DNA from: Plotosus lineatus
Lineage: Eukaryota > Chordata > Actinopteri > Siluriformes > Plotosidae
Assembly: GCA_024760905.1 (NCBI GenBank)
Contig: CM045729.1
Coordinates: forward strand, 60,563,580-60,627,579
Reading direction: 5' to 3'
DNA length: 64,000 nt
The translations under genes were made by a program, and so were the position numbers. How positions within the stretch are numbered: the first letter of the stretch is position 1; every line of letters begins with the position of its first letter. The notes below the pieces were generated by a model that was not told the DNA's origin, searched no databases, and was given only the letters and a program-made list of their open reading frames with translations. Positions 21,282 through 32,556 of this stretch are shown piece by piece.

Positions 21282-22757
21282 TTCCTCCACTTAATCCAGG
21301 GTCAGGTCATGGGGCAGCAGCCTAAGTAGTCAGATCCAGAGTATCCCTCTCCACAGCCACTTCCTCCAGCTCTTCTGGAGGGACCGGGGTGATCCTAGAC
21401 CAGCTAAAATAGTCCCTCCAGCATGTTCTGTTTCGACCCTGGGTCTATGCCCAATTGGACATGCCGGAAACACCACACCAGTGTTCGGAAGGCATTCTAA
21501 CCAGATGCCTGAGCCATCCCAACAGAGGAGCAGCAGTTCTACTCCGAGCTCCTGCCCGATCTCTAAAGGCCACTCATTTCAATCACCTGTATGCACAATA
21601 CTGTTCTTTCGGTCACTACTGAAAACTCATGACCATAGCTGAGGGCTGGAATGTAGATTGATTGGTAAATAGAGATTTTTGCCTTGCGACTCAGCTCCCT
21701 CTTCACCACAGTGGACTAGTACAAGCTCCGCTTTACAGAAGGTGCAGCGATCCACCTATCAATCTTCCGCTCCATCCTTTCCTCACACGTGAACAAGACC
21801 CTAAGATACTTGAACTCCTCTACTTGTGACAAAAACTCATTTCAAACCCAGAGGGTGCATTTAACCCTTTCCTGGCTGAGAACCATGGCCTTGGACGTGG
21901 AGGTGCTGATTCTCATCCCGGCCGCTTCACACTCGGCTGCAAATTGCTCCCATGAGAGCTGGAAGTCCAAGCTTGATGAAGCCAAAAGAACAATGTCATC
22001 CACAAAAAGCAGAAACAAGATCCTATGACCACCAAACCAGAACCCCTCAGTGTCATGATGTGCCTAGAAATTCTGTCCATAAAAATTATGAACAAAATTG
22101 GTGACAAAGGACAATTCCTGGGGGACACCCACCCTCACCAGACATTAATTTTACCTGTTGTTTCGGTCGATAATTTTAAAATTTAAACCAAACGTTCCAA
22201 GTAGACCCTAACTACATGCTTGAACCTGCCAGTACTGGAGTGTGGTCTCCACTGCAATCAGAGCCAGCTCACCACCAGGTTGTGATTGGTTGACAGCTCA
22301 GCCCTTCTCTTTATCTGAATGCAGCCACAAGTTCATTGTCATGACTACAAAGTTGATCATCGAACTGTGGCCGTAAATTGTCCTGGTGCCAAGTGCACTT
22401 ATGGACACCCTCATGTTTAAACATAGTAGTCATGATGGACAAACCCCGATGGGCACAGAAGTCCAATAACGAAACACCATTCAGGATAAGATTGGAGAGG
22501 CCATACCTACCGATCACACTCCTCCGGGTCACACTGTCTTTTCCCACATGGGCGTTGAAGTCAACTACGAGGGAGTCCCTATGGGAAGCAATCTCCAACA
22601 CACACCCTAAAGACTCCAAAATCAGTAGGTACTCTGAACTGTTATTTGGCACATAAGTACAAACAACAATCAGGAACCATCCCCCCACCCGAAGGCATAG
22701 GGAAGGTACCCTTTCATCGACCAGGGAGAACCCCAACAAAGAACCAAAAATTACCAA
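21243..22757 (-). mobile_element. Broken LINE (Jockey/CR1/L2 superfamily-like)
   Basis: The (ATC)n tract at 21243-21281 is the 3' tail on the - strand. Next come the C-terminal and reverse transcriptase parts, including PLSPILFIIFMDRISR (about 22060-22110) and a segment matching the region after FADD. An endonuclease fragment (22311-22757: VDFNAHVGKDS, LDFCAHRGLSIMTTMFKHEG, HKCTWHQD) lies directly upstream. The bulk of the reverse transcriptase between them is missing, so the copy has a large internal deletion. The order of blocks is one I know from a common ray-finned fish LINE, possibly Rex1/Babar-like; the family is uncertain. Confidence 0.8.
22311..22757 (-). pseudogene. LINE endonuclease fragment (148 codons)
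   Basis: The open frame carries the endonuclease core: VCTYVPNNSSEYLLILESL, then the catalytic-type VDFNAHVGKDSVT at about residues 64-76, then TWHQDN. The start and the C-terminal SDH-type region are lacking. This is decayed LINE coding sequence, not a host gene. Confidence 0.8.
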
Positions 22758-22759
22758 AT

Positions 22760-23505
22760 ATTTTATTTTTAAAAATCTAATATTTAAAGATGAAATGAGC
22801 AGTATTTTAAGATTTTATTTCCATTCTATAATTCCTTTTAGGCTTTCTTATACAGTGTCCTTACACTTTATGAAATCATACATCACTTTTTTCAAAGACA
22901 TGTAATAAACCTGCATCAGACTTTCAGGAAGATTGTACTCTGAAGTTTTTTATCAAGTAAGATACAACATACCAGATAAAAGAGTTTAACTCTAAACAGA
23001 TTTCTGTCAGAAAACAGGATACATCTATAAAAGGAATCTCACCAAGGGGTATTTTTGTGGTATCTTTGAGGACATGCAGCTGGTCAAACCACCTGTTACC
23101 AACCACAACACTGCTGGAATGTCACAGAAGATAGACCTGTTTATTCTTTTTTTACTTTTGGTAAATATGCAAAAAAAAAAAAAAGTCCTGTTCCCAAAAA
23201 GCCCACCATGAACTAGAATCAAAGACACAAAGGGCTTTCTGGACCTTTTCCAAACCAGAGCAAGAGATACTACAAACACTGGGGATGGGGCAAAAAACAA
23301 AGGGGAAACTTGTAATATAATATAATAAAATGAAAAAGATGAACAGCAAGTCGATGCAAGAAAATGGTGAATGTATTTCATTTGTCAGTAATACTGTATT
23401 ACACTTTGCCTGATCCAGTGACACAATAACATATATAAAGATCTTAATACGACAGGTCTTAACACAATCCAAGATATTCCAAATTGTAATTTACTTCTAT
23501 AATTT
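22760..23505. other. No recognised feature
   Basis: AT-rich with an A run at about 23170-23183. No coding frame is supported. Confidence 0.5.
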
Positions 23506-23511
23506 CAGCTG

Positions 23512-23857
23512 TGGGCAGTGGTATCCCAGTGGTGGGGTGCTGGATTACTCATCCGAAGGTCCGTGGGTTCAAGCCCCACTATCATAGTTTTCACTGCTGT
23601 CCCACCAATGCAGCTAACTGGGTTATCAAAACCAGCCATGTCTCTCATTGTCCGCACTTACAGGCATGTAGAAGAACCATTGCTGACTTTTGAAAAAAGT
23701 AGGCTGCAATGCTGTCAGAGTGTTTCTGCCCTGTTATGGAATGGAGAGCCGTCCAGGGTGTACTCTATCCTCGCCCAGAGTCTGTTAAGATGGGAACCAG
23801 TCTCCTCATGACTCTAAGATAAAGCAGTTCAGAAAATAAATTAATAAATGAAATTGA
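23512..23857 (+). mobile_element. SINE-B with L2-like tail, diverged
   Basis: The head GGGCAGTGGTATCCCAGTGG and B box GGGTTCAAGCCCC are followed by AACTGGGTTATCAAAACCAG. The L2-like tail (GAGCCGTCCAGGGTGTACTC, then AGATAAAGCAGTTCAGAAAA) follows. It is older than most copies, judging from substitutions. Confidence 0.85.
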
Positions 23858-23861
23858 ACTC

Positions 23862-24175
23862 CTGACAACACTTTCATTTGCTCATTTGCAGAACTGTGAA
23901 CTGTAACTTGGGTTACAGGGTGGCTGGAGCCTATCTCAGTCAACACCAGGTGAAGGAAGGGTATACACTCAACAGCTTGCCAGACCATCACAGGACAACA
24001 AAAGCTATTTGCCACACCTGACCTCAATTTGGTGCAGCCAGTTAGCCTACTGTGCATGATTCTGGCTTGTCGGATGAAATCCATACAAGTATACAGTAGG
24101 AAGAACATGCAGACACTACATAAAAAGACCCAACCTTACGTCTCGAACCCCCGCACAGTCTTCTCACATCAGTTA
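23862..24175 (-). mobile_element. Degenerate V-SINE-like copy with L2-like tail
   Basis: On the - strand a decayed head and central domain precede the L2-like tail, with GGCTCCAGCCACCCTGTAAC near the end. It lies tail to tail with the SINE-B just before it. Confidence 0.7.
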
Positions 24176-24179
24176 GTTT

Positions 24180-24845
24180 CTGTCTGTTCATTTGATTAGA
24201 TGAGCCACAATCCAAGTGTGCATATACTTAGTATTAAATTGTCACTATAGTAAAATTAGTACAATCACCGGAATGACTACTGTAGACATGGCAAACAATA
24301 CTTTTTTCATGACTGTAACTTGTAATTTAAGCAGAGTTTTTATCAGATAAAGATTAAAAAGGGAAGAAAACAAGTCAAATTCACAAGAAGACTGTTAAAG
24401 GAATGTAAAAATCATTGTAGGATAGCTAGCTAACTAACGTCCTATTCAGCAAGTGCAGTGTTGCTATAACTCTGAGAAATAGTTCCAACTAAGCATATGG
24501 ACATACTTTGAAATATAAGTTATTCCATATTAAATTCTTATTCACAATGACGAAAAAAATACAATATTGGGATAATACTGTAAAACAGAATTTGGCCACA
24601 GCTGTAAAAGACATGCTAACATTTAGTATAAAAACTTTTAATCCAATACCATTTACTGTAGTGTACTTTCATTTTAGGGTCTTCTTATGAGATAATTAAA
24701 AACTTAATTTAATGCCTTTTTCAGAAGTATTCAAAACTTCTTTAAATGTTGCTCAATATGAGTTTACCTCTACAGACACAGACACTGGAAGGAGCAAACA
24801 AGTCACTGTAAAATATAATTATTAGGATTTTTAAAACTTCTTATG
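24180..24845. other. AT-rich DNA, no recognised feature
   Basis: No coding signature or known repeat was identified. Confidence 0.5.
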
Positions 24846-24847
24846 AT

Positions 24848-24957
<110 letters not shown>

Positions 24958-24959
24958 TT

Positions 24960-25560
24960 CTCAGAAGTGTTTTTTGAAGTGGGTTAAGCATATAATCACA
25001 CCAGCTGTGTAATTCAGACATTGCATATTGAAACTGTACATTGAGAAAAGTCTTAAGTCTATTATTACCCAGGCTCCAGGGGCCAAATATAGTGTTAAAT
25101 ATAAACTTGTATAATAACAATGTAAATACAGTACATTTAGAAAAAAAACATACAATTAAAAGAATCTGTGACAACAGCAGTGCACTTTATAATTTGTGAT
25201 TAAATTATTGCATAGCATCCTATTATATAACATAATTATTATATAATGAAGACCATGTACTATATTTATAATTTTAATAGTTTTCACATTAAATTTCTTA
25301 CAGGAATAACGAAATAATTACACAAAACAAGCGATTTAAATCACACGTCATATACTTATATCACACTGATAAACATATAGGTGCCAATTTCTGAGGACAA
25401 TCCCAAAATGTAAATGTAACTGTTTTTTCTATTCTGGTTTGCACTAGTGAATTCAGCTCCAGGTCCAGTGGCTTAAAATGTCCATTTACTACAGGCACTG
25501 CAGTACAAAGGATAAAACAGTTTGTAACATTGCTACCTAAAGTATTAATAACCTTACTAC
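24960..25560. other. AT-rich DNA, no recognised feature
   Basis: Includes short ATTATATAA palindromic stretches near 25220-25250. No genes are supported. Confidence 0.5.
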
Positions 25561-25564
25561 AGAT

Positions 25565-25579
25565 TATTATTATTATTAT

Positions 25580-25610
<31 letters not shown>
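25565..25610. repeat. (ATT)n(AGT)n trinucleotide tract
   Basis: ATT units change into AGT units directly before a 5'-truncated SINE-B. Confidence 0.93.
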
Positions 25611-25611
<1 letters not shown>

Positions 25612-25875
25612 TCCCCAGTGCAGCTAACTGGGTTATCAAAGGCCGGCCATGTCTCTCACTGTCTATGGTGAGAGGCATGTAAAAGAACCATTTCTGACTT
25701 TCGTAAAGAGTAGGCTGCAAAGCCATTAGTTGGTTTCTGTCCCTTGCTAAAAGGGTTGTGACAGGAAGGGCATCCGACGTAAAAACCTCTGCCAAATCAA
25801 ACGTGCGAATCAGATGATTCGCTGTGGCGACTCCAGAGTAAAAGGGAAAAAGCCGAAAGGAAGACAGACAGACAG
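25611..25875 (+). mobile_element. SINE-B with RTE tail, 5'-truncated
   Basis: It starts within the body (CCCAGTGCAGCTAACTGGGT) without the tRNA-like head. It then shows the full RTE composite tail (GGAAGGGCATCCGACGTAAA and GATGATTCGCTGTGGCGACT), ending in an (AGAC)n-type tail. Confidence 0.9.
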
Positions 25876-25879
25876 AATC

Positions 25880-27180
25880 TTGTCTATGAGGACCTCCAAG
25901 AAGGTCCTAAGTTCATCTTAGCATGGAAAGTAGTGAAGTGCTACCATCTAGTGTCCCTTGAAATTTCAGCATGCAGCAGAGTTAGGAACATGCTACATCC
26001 CTCTCTTTGTGAGGACTTTACTCAGTTTAGAGTAACAGCAAAAAAAAGTGTGTGTGGGGGGTGGGGGTGGGGGGGGGTCTATATCATTATCTAAAATGAG
26101 CCAAAACCTCAAATCATAAACAACCACATTTTACTGGAAAAAAGGGGGACATTTTCCAGGTCACTGGCCGACTTCAGAGATCTCTGATCTTTTTCTCAAA
26201 GAGTGCAAGTTTGTCATTACCAGAGACAGACTTTATGGTCAGGTCTTGCTCTCCACCACAGCCACCGTTTGCACGACATGGCAGCGTAAAGGAATAAAGT
26301 GGTTTATGAGTCACAGATAATGGCCTGACTGTTATAAACTTCCCGATGCAATCTGGGTTAGACAGCACGCATGCAATCATGTTACCAATGCACCTACAGG
26401 CACACGGTCACTTATAATCGGTAATACAGTACATTACACCCCATCTTCTTTCTACATTTCTCCACCCTGCTATTTCGGACCCCTAAATGAGCTACAAAAA
26501 CATATTGTTAGAACAATTTAAGTTGTATTTCTTGAACAATTGTTCTTTGAAGTAAATATGTGGTTCACGTTCAGTATCACACCAGGTATTGTACATTCCA
26601 GCTGTTCAGAATCTGTAATCCTTTCAGCTTGTCTCTTTTCAATTTTCTATTTTGTGACTGAACTGCGCAACACAACATAAACGTTTCCCATGACAAACCA
26701 GGCTATTTAACCATCTCCTAAATGACCAAACACACTTCCAGTGGTTTCATGGAAACTTAGCATGACAAATCAAGCCACCCTTTGTGATACCATCTGTACT
26801 GTAAAAAGATGGGGACTCATTTAGGTTTCAAAGAGTCTAGACACAATGGTACTCTCTCATGCAGAATAATGCATCATCCTGTCTTAACCTCAACATGCAT
26901 TTAAGCACAAATTCCCATCAAAAACTAAATCTGGGAAGTCTGAGTGTATGTTCCTAGGTCACACCCAGAAGACACACAAACAAAAATAAACAGTGTTTGC
27001 TGATGCCACTTTTTTATGTTCAGTAGATTCAAATTCACATTCATGGTTCAATGCAGCTATAAGAATTAGTACATTATACTGAGACACATCAAAAGTAAAG
27101 AGGCATCCCTCATTGTTTTATCTACGAAACTCATTTAAATAAAATTGTTAATATATTATTATTTTTATATTTTAAATAAC
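25880..27180. other. No recognised gene; G-rich tract
   Basis: A GT/G-rich run at 26050-26077 stands out. A 68-codon frame on the - strand (26174-26380, containing ANGGCGGEQDLTIKSVSG) has no recognisable family and no clear splice sites, so I do not call it a gene. Confidence 0.45.
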
Positions 27181-27185
27181 AATAT

Positions 27186-27480
27186 ATGAATTCTTTTTCG
27201 AGACTAGCTATACTGTTAACAGAAGGAGCAGAAGAGTTGTTTGATTTTCAAATCGAAGTGGGCGTTGGATCAGCACCAGAGTGTGCAAAACCTTGGGATT
27301 CCTCTTGCCACAGTCAACAGAGTGATTGTACAATTCACCAGCAAAGGATAACAATCAATGGCATCCCACTCAGGTTGTCCCGTGCCATCTGTCAGGTGCC
27401 TTTAGAGTGTTTGGAAGGCTGTTAAAAATATTCTCTGTTGTAAAGCAACTGATGCTGCAGAGAAACTCCACGTGAGTCGG
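27186..27480 (+). pseudogene. Possible Tc1/mariner transposase fragment
   Basis: In one frame, bases about 27280-27350 read QSVQNLGIPLATVNRVIVQF, which resembles the helix-turn-helix DNA-binding region of Tc1-type transposases. The surrounding frames are broken and no terminal repeats were found. The call is tentative. Confidence 0.35.
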
Positions 27481-27484
27481 AGTA

Positions 27485-28309
27485 GTGCTGTGAGGAATCC
27501 CTCTCTCCTTGGTTACTATGTGAATATCTTTTTAAAATGATGGTGTCGATTTATTTTTGATATGTCACTTCTTGATAGAATTAAATATCTCCGTATGTAC
27601 TGTGTACCATTTAATACACTGTCAATGTTGATTATTTTAAATAATTGTCGGAGAAAAGTCCAACAAAGGCTGTAGGTATAAATAATGCTAAGGGTGTGTC
27701 AGTTAACTGATTTTAACCTTGACCCAAGGATGCTCTCTGTTCTCTGGATGATGTCCTGTCTAATACTGGTTCCTATCAGAAATGTCTGGTTGACTATACA
27801 TCAGCAGCACTGACCTCTCACATCATTGAGGCACTGTAAAGACTGGTCTTGGCACATGTTTGTTTTATTATGAGTTCTTTGCAGTTTACAATTTTCGTTT
27901 CCATTTGGCTTATGTGTTATTGAATTCTGTGAGCTGGGCTATCTTTCAGAAAGAGACTCAGACCATCAATGAGCAACTAGAGTTTCACATGTTTTTTTTT
28001 AATAATCTGGAAGTCAGCTATAATAACTCATCTCCTTTTTGTAGTAAGATGTTATCTTTAAAAATGGATACTCACTATTAAGTTAGTAACGTTTAATTAA
28101 GAATGTTTCCCTATTATTTCTGCACTTATATCTATATTGGGTACACTTTATTTCCAGGAAATAATTGAAGGGCTGAGAGCCACAGTAGTCTAATCCCCAC
28201 CCACTCCCCCCAAAAACACAAAAACAACTTGAAACAGGGTCATATTTGACAGATGTAGATAAAGTCTATGTATGCCAGAATGGTCCCTTCATCTTCTTTA
28301 TGACTTTAA

Positions 28310-28310
<1 letters not shown>
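27485..28310. other. No recognised feature
   Basis: Ordinary sequence; short frames show no coding signature. Confidence 0.45.

Positions 28311-28384
<74 letters not shown>
28311..28384. repeat. (TA)n microsatellite
   Basis: About 37 TA units, directly left of the Tigger-type element. Confidence 0.97.
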
Positions 28385-28388
<4 letters not shown>

Positions 28389-28534
28389 AGAAAACCTCGG
28401 GTTTCGAACTTTTTAGATATCGAACAAATCGGTATTCGACCAAAGAATTCAGAATTTTTTTGTCCCAGAAGTAGAGCAAAATTCCGAAGCCAAAAAGGAA
28501 ACAAACGACAGACGCCAAGTGCAAGAAACAAAAC

Positions 28535-28866
28535 ATGAGAAATCATCAAAAAAACGAGACAGAGAGGCAGGCAGAGCAGAAGAAGACGTTGGAGCAGGAG
28601 ATATCTTCCAAAGAGGATGAGGGAAGGAAGGATGCCCCAACTTCAGTTATTAAGGATATGTGCTCGAAATGGAATGAAATGTATAGCTTCGTTGAGCTGT
28701 ATGACCCTGATAAAGCTAAAGCAACAGAGCTGTGAACACCTCTAATGAGGAGGTCATGAGCCACTTCTGTAAGGTTTTGAAAAGAAGGCATAAACAAGCC
28801 ACGTTAGAAATGTTCTTCAAGAAAAGAAAGGAACATCCTGAGGAAGAGTCATCTATGCCAAAGTGA
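28535..28866 (+). pseudogene. Tigger-type transposase C-terminal remnant
   Basis: A 66-codon frame reads RNHQKNETERQAEQKKTLEQ and later SFVELYDPDKAKATEL. After a stop and small shifts come EEVMSHFCKVLKRRHKQATL and FFKKRKEHPEEESSM. The order, a ...F...YDPDKA block then VMSHF..ILKRR..Q.TL..FF.K, matches the end of pogo/Tigger transposases. The catalytic DDE domain is missing. Confidence 0.7.
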
Positions 28867-29039
28867 GTAGCAAGGCTGATTCAACCTGAAGTTGATATGC
28901 TGGTGTAACTTGCATTACTGCATCAACCCATATTTTACAATACAACTCTGTATATTTTTTTTTGTCATTACCTTACTCTGATGACTTGCACTGAATGGAA
29001 TCAGCTGTACGCATGACTGCTCTTGTGTCTCCAGCTCTG

Positions 29040-29308
29040 CCACAAGGTTCTGGAAGTTTGCCAAATCATGGCGGTGGAGCTTTGAGGAGAGATGTTGTAT
29101 TTTTCATTTGAAAGCATTAACTGAGCTGATCATATTGATCACAGTTTTGTCTTTTTCTTGCAGCTCTAGATTAAGGTCATTCAACATGCTGATGAGAACG
29201 GATGAAAGGCTGGCGCCAACTTTTTGTTTCAATGCCATGCGATCTACCCACCCCACAATGCCATTGCGATCAACCACTCGATCGCGATCAACATAATGGG
29301 CACCCCTG
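29040..29308 (-). mobile_element. Probable hAT fragment nested in Tigger
   Basis: On the - strand it starts CAGGGGTGCCCATTATG followed by GATCGCGATCGAGTGG, a form I associate with hAT elements of fish. The interior has transposase-like but broken frames. The other end and the 8-bp duplication could not be located. Confidence 0.45.
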
Positions 29309-29409
29309 ATTTACATTACTTGTTATGGGAAAAAGTGATTCGGAATTCAAACAAATCGTTATTTGAACAGCCTTCTGGAACGAATTGTGGTCCAAAACCA
29401 AGGTTTGCT

Positions 29410-29415
<6 letters not shown>

Positions 29416-29487
<72 letters not shown>
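29416..29487. repeat. (TA)n microsatellite
   Basis: About 35 TA units, directly right of the Tigger-type element. Confidence 0.97.
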
Positions 29488-29490
<3 letters not shown>

Positions 29491-29629
29491 GTAGGGAGTA
29501 TTTTGTATCTATTGTGTATTTGTATACTCTATGTTTATTTTGAATGCATTCCTATCATATTTCACTATAAACAATATTAAAACCTGGTGTCCACCATACA
29601 TGGGTTCCCCATCAGCAGTCTGTTGCTAT

Positions 29630-29970
29630 GGTCTGGTCCCTTCCGAGTCATAGGACAACTCTTGGCAACCTGCCATGAAGGATACCGCTGTTATTATCAT
29701 CTTCATGGAGGTTTTCTTGGAAAGGATAGTGCAGTGGTGTGCCATTGCCTTCTGCGGGAGACGAACCTATGGGCAATTTAGAACAGCTAATTAGCCTACT
29801 GTGCATGTTTTTGGATCATGGGATGAAACTGGGGTACCCAGAGGAAATCCACACGAGCACAGGAAGAACATGCAAACTCCGCACAGAAACTCCCAGGCGA
29901 GTAATCGAACCCAGGCCTTCTTGCTGTGAGGCAGACGTGCTAACCACTACGCCACCATGCGGTCCTCGTG
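29630..29970 (-). mobile_element. V-SINE-like SINE with BovB/RTE-like tail
   Basis: A 9-bp duplication, TGTTGCTAT (29621-29629 and 29971-29979), bounds it. On the - strand A box TGGCGTAGTGG, B box GGTTCGATTAC and the central TGCGGAGTTTGCATGTTCTT lead into AAGGCAATGGCACACCACTG and GGTTGCCAAGAGTTGTCC. It is the same chimera as at 18504 and 47485. Confidence 0.92.
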
Positions 29971-30130
29971 TGTTGCTATAGTAAATAATAAATAACACTG
30001 CAAGTAAAAGCCTGATAATTTTCTGTTTCATGGATTTTTAAAAAATGTTTTAATTTGTGATATAAAGAATGTGTAGTGTTTGAATAAAAGGTTTGTTATT
30101 AATTTGCTATATTTAATTCATTATTTGTGC

Positions 30131-30460
30131 GTGGCAGTGGTGGTCTAGTGCGCTGGATCGCTGATCCTAAGGTTGGGTGTTTGAGTCCCACTCTCCACAA
30201 GGTTGTCACTGCCTCCCCCAGTACAGCGAACTGGGTTATCAAAGACGGGCCATATCTCTCACTGTCTATGGTGAGAGGCATGTAAAAAAAACATTGCTGA
30301 CTTTCGTAAAGAGTAGCTGCAAAGCTGTCGGCGTGTTTCTGTCCCTTGCTAAAGGGTTGTGTCAGGAAGAGCATCCGACATAAAAACCTATGCCATATCA
30401 AACGTGCGAATCATCACTGTGGCAACCCCTGATAAAGGGGAAAAGCTGAAAGGAAATCTC
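30131..30460 (+). mobile_element. SINE-B with RTE tail, complete
   Basis: A 16-bp duplication, AATTCATTATTTGTGC (30115-30130 and 30461-30476), bounds it. Head A box TGGTCTAGTGC and B-box TGTTTGAGTCC are followed by the body. The switch into the RTE tail follows GTGTTTCTG at about 30340 (TCCCTTGCTAAAGGGTTGTG, then GGAAGAGCATCCGACATAAA). Confidence 0.94.
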
Positions 30461-30584
30461 AATTCATTATTTGTGCCTCAGGCAAAATGTGATTTTAAAA
30501 GCTTAATGAGCAGTCTTAATCAACATTTCTTCAGTCATATTGCTTACTTGTGACTGCTTATTCTTGCATCAGTGTTAACATAGA

Positions 30585-30813
30585 GACAAACAACTATTCA
30601 CACTCACATTTATAACTATGGGCAACTTAGAGAAGCTAGATAACCTAATGTGCATGTTTTTGAACTGTATTTAAAAATGGGAGCATCTGGTGGAAACCCA
30701 CATAAAACACACGATAATAACATGCAAACTCTACAAAAAGACCATGGCTGCTTTCAAATCCAGAATTTTCTTGTGAGGGAGAGTGAGCTAACCACTGAGC
30801 CACAGCGCCAATA
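30585..30813 (-). mobile_element. Degenerate V-SINE-like copy
   Basis: On the - strand TGGCTCAGTGGTTAGCTCAC, a decayed B box and TGTAGAGTTTGCATGTTATT are recognisable. A LINE-like tail is not evident. Confidence 0.7.
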
Positions 30814-30949
30814 ACGTTGCAATACAACATATGAAAAATTAACTCTCAAAACATACTTATATTTATTACTCCACTTGTGGGATCCATATCCACATACAGA
30901 AATTGGTTGACATTATTGCCAGTCTACAGAATTAGAATTCATAATGTGT

Positions 30950-30966
30950 TGGGGGGGGGGGGGGGT
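30950..30966. repeat. G homopolymer
   Basis: A run of about 15 G. Confidence 0.9.
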
Positions 30967-31297
30967 ATTTTAAAAAGACAATTTATTTCATTGAAAGCTT
31001 GTATATTTTTTGTATGATTTTAGTCCACATAACTTTTGTTGCAGAAAGTAGTGTTCTGCAAAGTTTTAGTTTTAGTGAAGCTTTTCCAATCATAACAATT
31101 GTGCATGAAGAAAAATAATTTAATGTGATGCAGAAAGTCTACAGTATATCACAGTTCTGAAAGAATATCTGCTTTGGAAGTGTAAGAGAGTCTGAGGCTA
31201 ATCTTAGTACATAGTGTACTATGAGAATTAATTATGAGGAGTGTCAGATTGGCCCAAGTGTTATGGATAATTTCAGGCAAATGAGTTGGATGTAAGT

Positions 31298-31663
31298 GGT
31301 GGCAATGGTGGCCTGGTGGTAAAGGGTGCTGGATCGCTGATCCTAAGATTGGGGGTTTGATTCCCACTCTCCACAAGGTTGTCACTGTCCCCCCCCCCCC
31401 CCCCCCCCAATGCAGCTAACTGGGTTATCAAAGTCCGGCCATGTCTCGCAGAGTCTAGGGTGAGAGCCATGTAACAAAACCATTGCTGACTTTCGTAAAG
31501 AGTAGCTGCATAGCTGTCAGTGTGTTTCTGCCCCTTGCGAAAGGGTTGTGTCAGGAAGGGCATCTGATGAAAAACCTACGCCAAATCAAACATGCGAATC
31601 AAATGATTCGCTGTGGTGACCCCTGAGAAAGGGGAAAAAGCCAAAAGGAAAAGAAGAAGAAGG
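31298..31663 (+). mobile_element. SINE-B with RTE tail, complete
   Basis: The duplication GTTGGATGTAAGT (31285-31297 and 31664-31676) bounds it. The 3' end is GGGGAAAAAGCCAAAAGGAA followed by AAGAAGAAG, the same simple tail as the RTE LINE. A run of 19 C interrupts the body after GTTGTCACTGTC. Confidence 0.94.
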
Positions 31664-31963
31664 GTTGGATGTAAGTTACAACAACCCCATTATAAACAGA
31701 AAAATCAGACACTGAAAACAGGCTGAGGTCAAAATATGGCTGCTTCTCAGTACCAAGTTCTCCAAGTTTGTTCTTCTATATCTGAGAGCATGGTCTTATC
31801 AAGTTTGACTCTATCCCTTTGTTTGGACTGTACTTGACTAGATGCAAATTTGAATTGGAACAGTAATGGGCTGTCGATGGTAGCATTTCACAAGTGTGCA
31901 AGAACACAAGTACAAATACGCATATTGAAAAAATTGAGAAACAGCCATTAGAAACTAAATACT

Positions 31964-32218
31964 GATCATTCATTAATTTTCCGAACTGCTTAATGCTAAT
32001 GACAGTTAGAGTTGCTTTGGGGATAGTGCCAATCTCAGCCAACTCTGGGCAAAGGGAGGTACACCATGAACAACTTGCTGAGCCATCACTGGGCAGAAAC
32101 ATGCTGACAGCATCCAATGGCCTACTCTTTTTGAACAACAACAATGGTTCTTTTACATACCTCTCACCACAGAGGGTGAGAGGCATGGCTTCCCTTTGAT
32201 AACCCAGTTAGCTATATG
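31964..32218 (-). mobile_element. SINE-B with L2-like tail, head missing
   Basis: On the - strand it begins in the body (AGCTAACTGGGTTATCAAAG) and continues through the L2-like tail to AGCAGTTCGGAAAATTAATG. The tRNA head is absent, and a G-rich run separates it from the next element. Confidence 0.82.
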
Positions 32219-32245
32219 GGGGGGAGGGAGGGGGTAAATAGCAGG

Positions 32246-32505
32246 CCTCCTTCAGTTTCGAAGGACTATGGAGCTGTGCTCTGGCTGGTATCCTGGCTGG
32301 TGATACTCTCCAGTGCGCAGAGCCTGGGTAGGAAGTATAGAGGACAGGCTGTTACCAAAGCAGCAAATCACTCCTCTTGGCGCCATCGGAAGGATCCAAT
32401 GGAAGGGCAGAATCCGATACGACTGGGTTCCAGTGCTGCTGCAGGAGTTGCCAGACCGTTGCAGTGAACGAACTGCCTCAGGGGACTCAACTCCCGATTA
32501 GAAAC
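32246..32505 (-). mobile_element. Short element sharing its end with the zinc-finger LINE
   Basis: This is homologous to 6236-6466, in the opposite orientation. On the - strand it ends CTCCATAGTCCTTCGAAACT, then GAAGG, close to the terminal motif of the LINE at 33328. Its non-coding body includes CTGGCAACTCCTGCAGCAGC. It is possibly a SINE that uses this LINE. Confidence 0.55.
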
Positions 32506-32556
32506 ACGGACAGCTATCCAGGGGTAAATACTCATAATATTTAATAATTATTGTTT

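Larger units (their letters stand above)
28385..29411 (+). mobile_element. Tigger/pogo-type transposon between two (TA)n tracts
   Basis: The left end (CAAGAAAACCTCGGGTTTCG) and the inverted right end (CAAGCAAACCTTGGTTTTGG) are related inverted repeats, with TA on each side. Subterminal parts also pair loosely. The interior encodes a decayed transposase C-terminus (see next entry). A piece of another element, probably hAT, lies at about 29040-29308. Because both flanks are long (TA)n, the element most likely inserted into one TA microsatellite and split it, since pogo-type elements target TA. Confidence 0.8.

Noticed and set aside
26174..26380. 68-codon - strand frame with a glycine/cysteine-rich centre
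   Set aside because: Not recognised, no convincing splice borders; could be a decayed exon but unsupported.
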